Source: Perkinsus chesapeaki (lineage: Eukaryota > Perkinsozoa > Perkinsida > Perkinsidae). From it: 64,000 nucleotides of DNA. Below, piece after piece: positions 26,356 to 39,051 of this stretch. The DNA is taken from the NCBI GenBank assembly GCA_013115145.1, contig JAAPAO010000005.1:151313-215312 (forward strand), written 5' to 3'. Under the pieces are notes generated by a model. The model saw only the letters and a list, made by a program, of their open reading frames with translations. It searched no databases and was not told the DNA's origin. Position 1 is the first letter of the stretch. Every line of letters begins with the position of its first letter. Position numbers and translations under genes: made by a program.

Positions 26356-28430
26356 ATGCCATCAGAAGTTGAGGAAGGGGATACACCCCCACCCCCACCA
26401 GCGGCAGCATCAGTAGAGGCTGCTGATACAGAAGAAGAACAACCACAGCCATCACAACAACAACAACAGGAGACTCCGTCGGATGAAGGAGCAGCAGTAC
26501 AACAACAAAGTGAAGTGAAGGAGACTATAGTTAATGAGGATAATAATGAGAGTAAAGAGTCAATGAGACGTCATTCCTGTTGTTATTATTTTGGTATAGG
26601 TCCTCAGCCACCAGCATCTTCTAGATCATCACTCAGTGCTCCTAGAAGGGGACATACACAAGAGAAGCCTAGAAGTGCTGATAGTGCAGTAGTAGTACTA
26701 TAATGGATACTGTTGGTCGTATAAGCACTGTATATAGGATATTAAACCAGAAACAGCTGAAGGTAACAGTCCTAGGAGTAGTGATCATCATCATCCTGCT
26801 ACGACTACACCATCACCACCTAGTACATATAGAGGAGCTATTGTACGTGCTGATGATGTAATAGTTATACTTAATGCTATTGGAGAGTATTACTTAGGAT
26901 GATGATGATGGACATGGTGGTGATGGTAGTAGTAATGACCTCACAACAGTTGTACGTAAGGCTATTGATATGTATCAAAGTATACTAGGTGAATATGCAA
27001 GTGATACAAGGACAGCGGGACATGTAAATATAATAATAGCATCATTATCATTATTCGGATAATGTACTGTTAGACTCGTGCTGTACTTAATACATTACAT
27101 AGAGCAGCTGCTGAATTGGGGTTATCTCCAAGTAAAGGGATAACTGATATTGTAATAACGGAAGAAGGCAGCCTATTTATCCTCATTCGACTATTTAGGA
27201 TCAATCCTCATCTGCACTTGTATTAGCATCTATGTTACCAATAGCAGGGCCACCACCTACTGCAGATGATATGAAATATAATAGGGCTATAGCTGATACA
27301 TTCTACTTTTATACTATAAAGAATGCGTATATACCTCACGGCAATGGTGATGGTAGGTCTATGAAAAGATAGTAGTACCACCTTTACATGTGTAGTTGTT
27401 AGTTACATTTGATATAATAGAAGCAGCTAGGCATCAATTACCATTTGCTGGTATATGGAAGATGTCAAAGGATCTCTCCTTAGTGCCTCATTTGGTAATA
27501 AACTTATATTCTATTACATAATACTATTAATAAACTATCACCATGGTACAGGTTAATAAAGAGGAAGTTTTAGAATGCTTCCGATATGCCTGTAAAGGTG
27601 ATAGGTGTCTAAATGAACAACAGTTTAGAACATACTTATGTAATGTGGGTAGAATAGGTTTAAGTAGACCACCACATAATGTACCAATAGAGGATGCTAT
27701 GAAGGAATTATGCCGGTAATACAAGCCATGTACATGATATTGACAACATATATTAAAGCATTCTCTTTCTTTAGACGATATCTTATCCCTGGTTTGGATA
27801 AGATGCGTCGATTTGGTGGTGATATTGTACCTCCACTTTCAGCAAGGAAACCCTCTAAAGGTCATCAAGGGCCTTACTACTATTTAAACTACGTAGGTGT
27901 TTCAGGTAATAAGAGAAGGCCAGCTGGACGTGTAATACGACAACAACAACAACAACAGACTAAGCCTAGCAGTCCAGTGGTATACTCCCCATCAGATAAA
28001 AGACCGTTACTGGTTAAGGCAGGGAGGGTAATGATACTCTGCTCCTCTGTTGCCTTTGTTACGTGGTAGCTGCATTCTCAGTTACGCCTACTCCAACCTC
28101 GTAAGGGTGATAATGGGGCACCTCGACTTGGTACTTAATTCCTTTAACTCGATAAACTAAGTCGCTATATATTCAGGTAATTGGCCTTTGCATTTGTTAA
28201 AGCCTGGAAGATATCATCGCCGAGGTAAGCAAGGTGATGCTAATGATGAGGATGATGTTGTTGATTTGGAAGCTTTAAATGAGAAGTAGTAGCTTTGTGC
28301 TTTATAGTCTCTATTATCATGGTATTGTCAGAGAACGGCGTATAATGGATATGTTGGATCGTAATGAAGATGCTAGAATGGATCGTGCTCTACATCGGCA
28401 AACAACTGCTCAAGAGCGAAGTGGTGCATG
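26356..28430 (+). CDS. Hypothetical multi-exon protein, Pro/Gln-rich N-terminus, helical domain
   Basis: The N-terminus (26,356-26,700) is Pro, Ala, Gln and Glu runs. Later exons carry non-repetitive sequence: 'RADDVIVILNAIGEYYL', 'VVRKAIDMYQSILGEYASDT', 'AVLNTLHRAAAELGLSPS', 'ADTFYFYTIKNAYIPHG', 'FAGIWKMSKDLSLVPHLVNK' with 'EEVLECFRYACKGDRCLNEQ', then 'RRYLIPGLDKMRRFGGDIVP' and a Gln run. The pattern 'WKMSKDLSLVPHLVNKEEV...F' recalls EF-hand-like armadillo/axonemal proteins of protists, without calcium ligands, but I do not assign a family. The segment after 27,710 may be a separate gene. Confidence 0.45.
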
Positions 28431-28774
28431 ATGAACTGCTGTGTTGTGGCTGTCGTTGTTCTTCTAACTATTGGCTATAACTTGTTCTCCTCCTTTTCTT
28501 GTTCTTGTTGGCAGTAGCACTGATGATGTTTACTAGGGAATCTAGTCACACTATAATACTGACGATACTACTATCGTATAAATATATACCGCTTATTCTG
28601 GTACTCATGCTGGATAATAATAATAATGAACATGGATAATAATAGGTGATGTAACCTACTAATGATGTTAAACCAATAACAGTTCAGATTGTGTTAAGTA
28701 CTATTTATATCTATCCAACTTGAGCCAACCAGCTATACGTCGTTCTTTAGTACGTTTTTGTATTTGATGCTGTA
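28431..28774. other. Intergenic region upstream of MON1
   Basis: AT-rich spacer, no coding block; start of the long run of plus-strand genes. Confidence 0.4.
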
Positions 28775-30988
28775 ATGTCAACGTCATCGTCATCGTCATC
28801 TCAACGGGATAGTATCGAGGCAGTACCTGAGTCACCAGTCATAGACGAAGCCGCCTCAACTGGTGGTGATGTCGCTGGTGCTGCTGCAGTAAATGATAAT
28901 GCCCAAGGGCCTTTATTAGCCAGTTCAGAAGAGCAGACTACACTCTCTGTAAAGACTAAACGATACGTTGATGAGAGTGCTGATGATGGACCTTTTGGGA
29001 ATTGGTTCCGGAAGCATCGAATGCATGTTATAGTTTTCACATACAGCGGTAAGTCGTTAAATATATGTTTAAGCAGTAGCTGTACCATTCCTTGTTGTTG
29101 TTAGGTAAGCCTGTTTATACAAGATATGGCTCCCCAGATGGTGTATCAGCATTCTGTGGTGCCCTAGCTGCTATAGTATCCAAGTTTGGGCAGTTTTACC
29201 ATATGTCTGGAGGAGTTAGTGATGACTCTATGAGATCTATCTCGACAACTGGTGGAACACGGTAAGCATTACATCATCCATCACAATCATTTATATCAAC
29301 GTTAATGCTATGTAGGTTTGTGTTCCTAGATCGTACACCACTATGGTTGGTAGCAGTATGTAAGGGACGATCAACAACACATGGAAAAAAGCAGGCACCT
29401 TTACCTATTGTACCACTAGCTCAGCTACGGTCGATGCTTAATGCTGTATATAGGCAAGTAAGGATATTACACAAACCTGCTTCATATGTTGTTCATATGT
29501 GTTCGTTCTGCTTGATAGTTAATTACAGTACTTACATCACAAGTAGAGCGAATGTTATTGCAACGCCCTAGCTATGATGCAAGAGCTTTGCTGGGTGGAA
29601 CTGAGAGTGTTCTGGAGAATATTATACGATGGAGTGAGAGAGACCTTATAACACATTGTGATGGTAAGAAGAAGGGGGCTTGAGGGTTTTATAAGACTAT
29701 ACCTTTCATATCGTTTAGACTTGTCATGTTTCGAACCATTACCATTATCTCGAGCTACGAGAGATAAACTGACTGATACTCTATTGGCACTTAAACCAGC
29801 AGGATTACTATCCCCTCATTGCTTCTCCGCTATGATATTGGGTGGCCATCGAGTGGCGGGTAAGAATACCTCACCCTCACACCATACCCTGTATAAGCAA
29901 CACTTACTACTTTAGCTATGGTATCGGGGCCATCAAGGTTATTGAAACCATGCGATATGCCTACATTCATAAACCTAACCATTGCATCAGGATCTCTGAG
30001 GTCTGGATCATCTTGGTAGGCCATTACCATTCTGTCATCGGTAGTAGTATTGCTGTTGGTATGTTAGGTCCCCTGTATGTTTACCAGCTGGACTTGACCG
30101 CACTTCATTTGTATATTCCTATGTCCAAAAGCTATCAGGCGATGTATTTATTGTTTTCCTATGTGCAAGTCCTGACTCTGATACATTCTATACTTGCCAA
30201 AGAGCCGCTGATCATGTATCTCGTATGCTCACTCCAGTTGGTATAGTAAAGGATGTCCAGTTAGCATCGGATACAGCACCTATTAGTATTGCTAATGATC
30301 CAGCATTAATACAGACATTAGGCGATATACCAATGGAGGCAAGGCGATACTCTCCGGCACCTGAAGGGGTTAAGATATTGGAGAAGGTGAATAACACTGC
30401 TGCTGTTGTTGTTGTATTGTTGTGTTTGACCGTATGGTGACCTTTTTAGGTTATTCATGTTGCTATGTATCTTCCAGCATCATCTCAGCTATTCTCATCG
30501 AGGGTTGATTACGATATAAGAGGGATATCTAGAGGGCATCTAGTGAAGGAAGTATGGCATAGTCTGTCTATTGCCGGCTGTGAGATAGTGTTATTCAAGA
30601 TACATATCCGTTACGGTCAGTGTGTCGAGGTTATGCGATCGAGAGAAAAATCGAGCGGCAGGATGGTAGCTGGTAAAAAGATACTTTTGCCACAACAGGT
30701 GAGCTTGACTATTGCGAGTTAGCTTCTCTTCATTTATTCAATTGACAGGTGTGTCTTTGCACAACATATGAATGTTTTCTAGTTTGGTGGACTGAGGACT
30801 TTCATATGTATTTAACCGTACCGATGGGTACCCCTACGAGTGTTATAACACATGCTTATCAATGGGTAAAGTCAGCGGAAGACTATCTTTTTTTGGATAC
30901 GCAGACTCCTATATGGGGTGATAAGCCCAGTGCTACAACAACAACCAGTGGCACCAGCAGCAGCTCTTCCTCGGGCTATTACTCGTGA
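28775..30988 (+). CDS. MON1: MON1 vacuolar/endosomal fusion protein
   Basis: MON1 with CCZ1 forms the Rab7 guanine-nucleotide exchange factor that drives early-to-late endosome conversion. The protein begins with a Ser-rich disordered leader, then 'WFRKHRMHVIVFTYSGKPVY', 'TRYGSPDGVSAFCGALAAIV', 'RFVFLDRTPLWLVAVCKG' (first longin domain), 'LAQLRSMLNAVYRQ', 'LSPHCFSAMILGGHRVA', 'DMPTFINLTIASGSLRSGSS' joined by an intron to 'SPVCLPAGLDRTSFVYSYVQ' and 'GDVFIVFLCASPDSDTFYTC' (second longin), and finally 'CFLVWWTEDFHMYLTVPMG' with 'AYQWVKSAEDYLFLDTQTP', the typical C-terminal block. Introns mostly end TAG. A 'VARYLPASSQ'-like block near 30,460 reads 'VAMYLPASSQLFSSR'. A final Ser/Thr run precedes the stop. 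Confidence 0.93.
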
Positions 30989-31098
30989 CAAGAATCGTGA
31001 CAGTTTCTAAATCCACCGTGTTGTGTCTAGTGTGGATTGATATACGCTTTCATTCAACTATTCTTTGCTGATAATAGGTTAATGAATGATTATACGAC

Positions 31099-33849
31099 AT
31101 GCCGTTCCCTCGACCCCCTCCTTCCGTACCACGCTATAAGCTATTATTGGCCTTGTTTACCCTAGTGCCTGTTGCAATATGTTTGATACCAATGTACTTG
31201 GCACCAGTTGGAGCATGGTATATACCACATATGGTAGGAATTAACCCGCCCCATCGCCTCTTAGTGTAGGATAAATTATCTGAGACGGGGTTCTCAATGA
31301 ACCCATGCAAGTTAGATATAGATACTATTCATAAATAAATTCTGGCAATATATACACTTAGGCAAGAACTTGTGATTGACATTGACATTATGTCTGATGT
31401 TGCATATTACCTTTGTATTGTGTATCAGATCCTTGGGCCTATATGGGCCGCCGTTGCATCTGACTTTGATTACCAATTTTGCAAGAACTTCACTCGTAAG
31501 GCTGTGGCTGGTGTTTGGGTTGGTGCTACAACTGGTGCTCTAGTACATTACCTTATATCTATTATGAGTGGTACTTATGGTAACCCTGATGAATATCCTA
31601 GATTATGGGCTGTATTTCTGCAACTTCCCTTCACGTTTATATTTTGTATGGCTCGTGGTAAAGCAGGATGTAAACTTAGTGATGTGTTCTTCGGCCAGCA
31701 TGCCCTTATCGTATCTTCGATACCCACTGAGTTCTTTACTGTCAGTGCCTACGGTGAAGACCTCGTATATGCTGTATCTGGTACAGTTGGTCTTGTCTTA
31801 TCCTTCGTCTTAATCACTCTTCTTAAACTCCTTCATTGGCTACCGGTAGCAGGATTGCCACCTTTCGAGCAATTCAGTTACCAGGCTGCTGCTTTCTATG
31901 ACGTTTTGACCTCGTATGCGAATTCTGGCAAAAACCAACAGAAGATCATAGATGCTACATATAAAGACTTTGTTAAGGCATGTGTTGGTATTACAAAAGG
32001 TGCAGGCGGCCCAAAGGAGATATATGGCCCTGCTTGGCAAATGGCCGGTTTTCTGTTCTCTCTGCGTCAAGTAGAGCTCCGAGGGTGCTATTCTGATTTC
32101 ATTATGGAACATTACTGGGACCCTCTAGCCAGCGAGATATTCAAGTTACGGTCTAATGTTGGTGCGGTACTTCGTAATCTTTATGATGCTAATGCAGATA
32201 GTGATATCTTATCTATCGATCTACGTGCCAGATCACGAATATTAGAATCTAAGCTACTACAAGTTGATAACATGGCTGAAAGAGGATATATGGAGGGGAG
32301 ATTTACACCTCCGAAGAGCTCCGAGTTCATGAGGTTCCAGTTCATGATAGGATCCATTATGTTCTTCGCAGTACGGGCTGAAGAATTCAAGGAAGCTGTT
32401 CTCGAACATAGAAAGGGCGATAAGTCCAAGAAGGTAATAGCTTCTATAGGATGTTCATCTTTATCATAGTGTTTCCTTCAGTCGAAGAACATTTTCCGTG
32501 TGTTTTTCGAGGACTTTGTTGATTTCTGGAAGACCTGGTGGAAGAAGCCTTTCTTTAGTCGTACCGCTGAGGAGCATAGTATTCAACCACAGTTAATGTT
32601 CGCATTAAGATTCACACTTGCTATCGTTGTAGCATCAGTTGTTCTAATAATTGGTGGATGGTACAGTTATGGTGTGTATCGTCATGCACGATGGGCTATT
32701 GTTCCTCTTTACGTTTGCTTTATGCCTACTGTTGGATCATCTATACTAAGAGGAACAAGGCGTGTGCTCGGTACAATGGCTGGTGCCGCTCTTGGTATGA
32801 TATGCATTGTGGCAAATTCTCATGATCGTGCTGCTGTATTTGTAGAAGCAATGGTAGTTGGTTTTGTGGGTAAGCTGGCTAGTATTTATCCACCAATAGA
32901 ATATGCTGGTAGACAGTTTATGAATACATGGTATGTTGTATGCCTTGATCTTGCATTATCTACTACAGACACTAAACGTGAAATGGTTATAGCAGCCGCA
33001 TGGAGAGTTGGCCTTACAACGGGTGGTATATTATATTGTACTATTCTCTCTGGAACATTATTCCCAGAATTCGCTTCCAATCAAATGAGGCTGCGTGCTG
33101 CCCATGCTATATCTCGTGCTGGTGAAGGAGTTGAGAGAGCTACTAATCAACTCGTAGCATCGAGGGAGTCTGAGGATGAGGCCGCTGATGTACATGATTG
33201 TCGTCCACAATTTGGAACTGAAGTATTCGATAATATGCGTACTGTCATGGCATGTAAAGGTGATGCTTCTGCAGAGGTCGTTGCTCTTGATCATACCATG
33301 CTTATACCTGATATGTCAAAAAGAGTATATAGGAATATGGATGATATATTACGTCTAACCCGATACTCTTTAGTGCTACATAATGCATTGGTATCAACTA
33401 CGTTAAGGGTTAGTGGTCGTGCAGTGGAGATTCTGGATCCTATTATTCAACCACTACAGCAATTCAGTGCGGCTTTAGACGCATCTCGATCTCATTTGGT
33501 AGAGGTGATGGTTAAACCTGAAAAAGAGAATCTTTCACCTCCTCCATTAGATGATATCAATGTTACGATGCAAGAATGCGTTGATGCGTTTTTAGCTGCT
33601 AGAAGAGATCTGGTTAAAGATGCCCTAAGTGGTTCTGATCGTGCCATAGAAGTTACCAATGGTGGTGGGTTTCGTGTGTATCATTTGGTTTATGCTTTAT
33701 CAGTATTTGCTGATTTCTGGACTGATGTAGAAACGGAGCTCATTGGAAGGCTCAGACCATGTGAAATGATACGTCTATCAACTGATGCTGGTCAATCGAA
33801 CCTGATAAGAACAATGTCCAGTACGAGAGCAACTGGTACTGGTCAATGA
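31099..33849 (+). CDS. FUSC/ALMT-like multi-pass membrane protein
   Basis: Large integral membrane protein with two transmembrane blocks. The first (about 31,430-31,840) has helices around 'AVAGVWVGATTGALVHYLI', 'WAVFLQLPFTFIFCMARGKA' and 'YAVSGTVGLVLSFVLITLL', then a long cytosolic helical region. After a GTAATA...TTCAG intron at about 32,437-32,484 the second block shows the FUSC signature 'ARWAIVPLYVCFMPTVGSSI' followed by 'RGTRRVLGTMAGAALGMICI'. The family includes aromatic-acid exporters of bacteria and aluminium-activated malate channels of plants, so an organic-anion export or channel role is a reasonable guess, not shown. The first exon, from the ATG at 31099, gives a signal-anchor-like 'LLLALFTLVPVAICLIPMYL'; its join to the next exon is unresolved. 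Confidence 0.75.
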
Positions 33850-34367
33850 AGCCTGATGACACCTACTATTAGGGGCCATTAGTGCAGGCCAATCAAGCCA
33901 AAGGGCAATGGTGCATAGTACGAGATAACTTGGTCGTGAATCAAATCTGTTAAAATCAACGTGTATAATCCCGAGAGAGTCCCTACTCTATGATACCATA
34001 GCCCGGAGGAGCTGGTAACCCATCGTATCGCCTACTACCAAGAATAGGACAATGAGTAGGATAAGCAGTAATGCAATGTGTAGATGTCCTCACCATACAC
34101 CGTGAGGTGATTTCTCATTCGAGCAGCTCCATCTTTGAAGCAATATAAAATACCATACCTGATCCGGGATTCCTTGAACTAGTGCCACCAATATCCAGCA
34201 GCTAATTGTTAATAATTTTCAATCGACTTGTGGTATTGTGTGCTTTGTGCTTTAGTAGTGGCATGGGGTCGATGAATCAGGGCTTCAAGGCCCGCACTTG
34301 TCTTTGGTTCTTAGCAGATAACGGCTTGTATCCTTGCTAAGGTAGTGTATGTCCCTTATGCTGATAA
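33850..34367. other. Intergenic region
   Basis: No open frame of interest or RNA gene recognised between the FUSC-like gene and COG3. Confidence 0.45.
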
Positions 34368-37300
34368 ATGTCTGCTACATCCTCTAACGATGAGAGATCG
34401 CCTAAGCGTCTCAATGGCGCCAGCGTTAAACATACTACAGGAGACTATTCAGTAAGTAACTTATTCTAGACCGTTCCTTCCAATTACCTATTTTTCAGAG
34501 ACTATCCTCAGATCAACAGCATGCATTGGATGATATTGCCAATATATGGACTACTCGTCATGCTGATGATATCACCAATTGTAGCTATTGGATGACAGAT
34601 GAAATTAGAAAGAGCATCCTGACGGGTGAACTGGTAGGAGGGTGTATCTCTCAGGACTGTCCTCCATGTTCCTTCACAATCCATCGTGGCATGTATGCTC
34701 TTCTTTACGATCAGAGTACTGATGGAGTTACTCCACGTGATGTTTATGATAAGTTTTACGATATTTATTTGGGATTAGAAGAGCAACAGGCAGCTAAAGA
34801 GAATGCATCTGGTAAGGTGGTCATTATTGAAGAGAAGCATTATCATATACTTTCAGTTCGAGATAGATGGAAGTGGGCGGTTAACATTAAGGATATGTGT
34901 TATAATATAAATGCTAGATTAAAGGATAGCGTAGACCTACTGGATGATGTGGATGTTGAGCGTGAGGAAGTTGTTGATAAGACAACACAGCTACATAAAC
35001 GCTGTGAGACCATGATGCGGGTGAGCGAGGGCTGGCAACAGGTGGTGAGCTAAGATTAGGCTTAGTTGAAATTAACTGCATTTATTTATCTGTGGTATAC
35101 TTGAATGGCTCCCGGAGTCTATTCAAAACTCTACACAGGACCTCACACATGTGATATCGCTTAACTAGGATGTACTGGATTGCAGTCTGTGGTTATTGAG
35201 TCTGAGTCACCAATTGTCACTACTCCACATGCTATATCTAGTTCCTCGGGACTTAATCAATTGCTTAGATCTTGGGCTTGTGAATTTAGCTTTGAATTTG
35301 GTGAAGCTGTAAAGTTGCATGCATACAGAATTGTGACATTGAGTTTTCATTACATACTGACTGGGAGTGTGACCTAATGCATCCACCTTTAACACAAAAT
35401 GTAGCGATCTGGAATATATCCAAGTCGACCTCGTGTCCCACCATATGATTGTCGTTGGAGTTTGTGTTTTGGTAAAGCTCTCCACTTTCCATTATTTCAC
35501 CATTACTTCATAACCTCAGTGTGTTCTCTCTATCAGGAACATAATAGGCTGGAAACAACCGCGGAGAGTATTTCTTCGAAGCTTGCAGTTTTTGATGATG
35601 TCAACAAAATAACACGGTAACCAATAATAAGTCATTCGTAGTCTGATCGAATAACAACAGCAATCCTCGTGTAGCAAAATGTTTGCTTAAGTTCGTTTGC
35701 TCCACGTGGCATGAGCGTGCGTAAATACATATATATCATGTGTATTACATCGTGTGTGTGTTGCAGCGTGTGTCACGATACTCGAGTTTCGTACGACACT
35801 CATTTCATCTGTTTCAGGCAAATGAGCTTTTTGAGCTCATCCACTACCGATGATGTGTCCAAGTTATTCCCTCCTGGTACGGATCTAGCCGAGGGTCTAA
35901 AGGATCTTTTTGGACGTATCGATAACATAACGACATTTATGGAAGAACACTATGATTATCAAATGGTAGTAGTGCCATCAATAGGCTGCTGTCTGACAGA
36001 GTTGCTGTATTAGGCATCAGCTTGTCTATCTCAAATGTCACACTTACGGTCTCGTGCATCCTTCTCTGTGAGGTCACACCTAATAAGACTCCTCGACGAG
36101 GCTGCAGCGGAGATATTGGTAACTATGAAGTCATGTTTAGGACATGCGTTATTGTCCATTTAGACCACTGGCAATGATAAAGATGTTTCCAGTAGCCTAT
36201 ATGAAGGATTCCAGGCAGCACGGACATCTGAGGTCATTTACATTCATTTGTGTATGATAGTTGGAATGTCCTTTGCGCTGTCAGGTCCGGCCCATTGTGG
36301 ATGTCCTCTGCGGTATTGCAGGAGAAAATGATGATTATGTAACTACCATTTATGCAGTAAGCCCTGCAGCGTCTAGTATATATCCATTAGGTTAGCTCCA
36401 ACTAGGTACATCAGTATTACTGTACAGTGAGACAGAATCCTGTTGCTGATTGGGTAAATACAGTTTTGGATAGGATGTCTGCTAGCGAGGGTAGAATGGA
36501 GGATACTCCAGCTGGGGTTGATGGGAATACTAGTACAGATGATGATACAGAGGAAAGTGATATAATACCGTATACTAGGCATGTAATAAATTGCTCTGTG
36601 TAGTGGAAGTTAGAAAGTTATTATTATTATTCAGGTATGTAGACAAGTGTTGTCGTTAGCTACAAAGGAATGCCAAACTTATACAGCATATTTTGGTACG
36701 TGTGCCAATGTGTGCGGTGAACATCATAGCTTTCGTTCAGGGAATGGTGATTATGGTACAGCAGCAGGCCGCGGCGGCAAGTCAGCAGCCAATGTAACTC
36801 AGTCTGGTGGTGTGGTAGCGGGAGCTGATGAACCCATTGAAGAGTTTCTAGGGAACTGTTATGGCAAACCACTTTATGGGTATGTTAGTAATACAGCAAC
36901 GTACTGACTATGGTTGTTGCCGATGGTTCACGAGCATTTCTTACAGAGTCGTATTCACTGTTCAGTTACCTTCGTTCTAAAATAGTGTCCTGCCATAAAG
37001 TTGAGACGTTAAAGAGTCTAGTTGAGCTAATATCAAGAGAGGTCATCATCAAGCAGACTGTGATGTTCTGAAGTAGATGTCTTCTGCTGTATAGATACTT
37101 GCTCCAGCTGGATTTGATGTGTACCAAGGTGGAAAGTCAAAGATGAGTACTCCAGAGGAGAATTCTGTCGAGAATCCCCTTCTTGTACCGGTCTTATCAG
37201 TAGTATACAGGTAGTACGATGACATTATAATCGCGATATAGTGTATGGTGGTGAAGGTTGTTGAAAGATGTACAGGAACGGTTGATATACCGTACACAGA

Positions 37301-38915
37301 CTTATATTAGAGATGATATACGAGGATTCGAGCCCACCAACGATGATCTCAATTATCCACTTAGGCTTTTCGAGGATCAACCTTCAATGGTGAGCATCAT
37401 GTGGAACATACGTTGTCATCCTACTTATTATACTTCACTCCTCAGACTCACCCCGAGGATGAAGCCTACAGCCGGTTAATGAGGGTTACTACCCGAGGAT
37501 GGTAGAACTTAAATGATGTTTAATACATACAGGGTATGGTTTAGGTATCCTACTATGGGACGTACACTGCTCATCCTAGCAGAAATACTACCAGTCTTGG
37601 AGACTTCTACTTTTCAAAGTCTTGCACATGAAGCGGTGTCTGCCTGTTTGGAGACCATTGATATAGCAGCAGTCGATATTGGTAGAATGGCGGCACAATC
37701 TGACGAAGATAAGAATACACACAGAGATTGGGCTACACTCAATGAGACACTTTTCACTATTAGACATTTACTCATATTAAGAGAGCAAGTAAGCCAACAA
37801 CATCACAGTACTATCAGTCACATGCGTGGATTTAGATTGCCTCCTTTGAAGTTGATTTAATAAGCTCTTCACAGTATCTAGACTTCTCCAATGTTAAGGA
37901 CAGTTTGATGGATGTCCTCTCATTACGGCTCCCTGGGCATCACAATCCAGCAGAACGAAGTGATGAGTCTTCCTCGAGTACTCCTTGACCATATCGTACT
38001 TTTGATGAAACCTGTACCTTTAGGTTCAGCGTTAAACGTCCCATCCAGGATATTATCAACATTCACTCCTGTTATACAGTCAAGGCAGTCAGATGTTAAA
38101 CGGGACATTGAGGCACAATTGAAATCTGCATGTGATCGTCTTATAGCTCATGTTACTGCACGACTAACGACCCCTCTGGCAGTCTATGTCGCGAAGCCCT
38201 CATCGACAGGTATTGGAACCTGGAGTTTAGCGTTATGATATTCCATCTTAGATGAAACACAATCCGTCGACCCGAATGAAGTTGATGCAGCATGGACATC
38301 AATGATGGATAAGGTGAGTTTCAGAAGAGTGGGCATTAGAGCTCACCGAATCTATGATACACACAGGTACAGGCGGAAGTACCTGTGATCGCTGCTATGA
38401 TGCGTGCCTATCTCACAATCTCCGAGCCATCAACCGGGCAGGAAGGTAAACTGCGTTTAATTGGTTGAATTAAGTGGTCGTGTTTAGAGTCTATTCCATC
38501 AGCCAGTGAAGGATCGGGATCGTCACAGAATGTGTCGCATACTGCTACTACTAGCGACAGTACACCTGCTATCCTCTTCCAACCCATACATGTCAGAGTC
38601 GTTGATGTTTCACGGGAACTTGAGAGAAATGTAAGTGTGAAGGGTGAGTATGTCCCGGTTTTAGGCCGACCTCATGTTTCACACGAATGGTGTGACATTA
38701 TATGCTCTCTCCCTTACCATAAGTAGCTGTAATATAGCCACTTTATTTTAGGGGATGTCAGAGGGTACCTCCGTATCCTCGACCGATTTGTCATGTGAGC
38801 TTTCACGGTTATTCGACAAGGCTATGGAAGAATCGCCAAAAGTAATAATTTTAATTTTGGGTCGAATTGATGAACAATTCAGGTGATTCAATCGACTGTC
38901 CTAGAAAATGAATAA
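34368..38915 (+). CDS. COG3: Conserved oligomeric Golgi complex subunit 3
   Basis: COG3/Sec34 is a lobe-A subunit of the tether for retrograde intra-Golgi vesicles. Blocks in order: 'TTQLHKRCETMMR', 'SSKLAVFDDVNKITR' region, 'DLFGRIDNITTFMEEHYDYQ' (35,900-35,965), 'RSHLIRLLDEAAAEIL', 'LYEGFQAA' (36,199), 'VLSLATKECQTYTAYFG', 'VQERLIYRTQTYIRDDIRGF' (37,270), 'YPTMGRTLLILAEILPVLE' with 'AHEAVSACLETIDIA', 'LFTIRHLLILREQV', 'RDIEAQLKSACDRLIAHVTA', and a last exon ending 'VIQSTVLENE' after a GTAATA...TTCAG intron. These match the animal COG3 order end to end. At least a dozen introns, most ending CAG. The ATG at 34368 opens a short disordered leader. Its 3' half is duplicated downstream. Confidence 0.9.
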
Positions 38916-39051
38916 ATGCCCCTCTAGAGGGAATGTTATCCTTTGTGTATCATATCCTGTAGTTTTTAATATCTTCAGTGAGTGTTTCTGCAATACCCAA
39001 CAGTTTTGTGTATGACATACTGCATCTCATCTGTTATACAAGTCCTCGGTT

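Noticed and set aside
29830-30030. Minus-strand frame reading an acidic, helix-like protein opposite MON1
   Set aside because: The plus strand here carries the conserved MON1 block 'DMPTFINLTIASGSLRSGSS'; the minus frame is its mirror.
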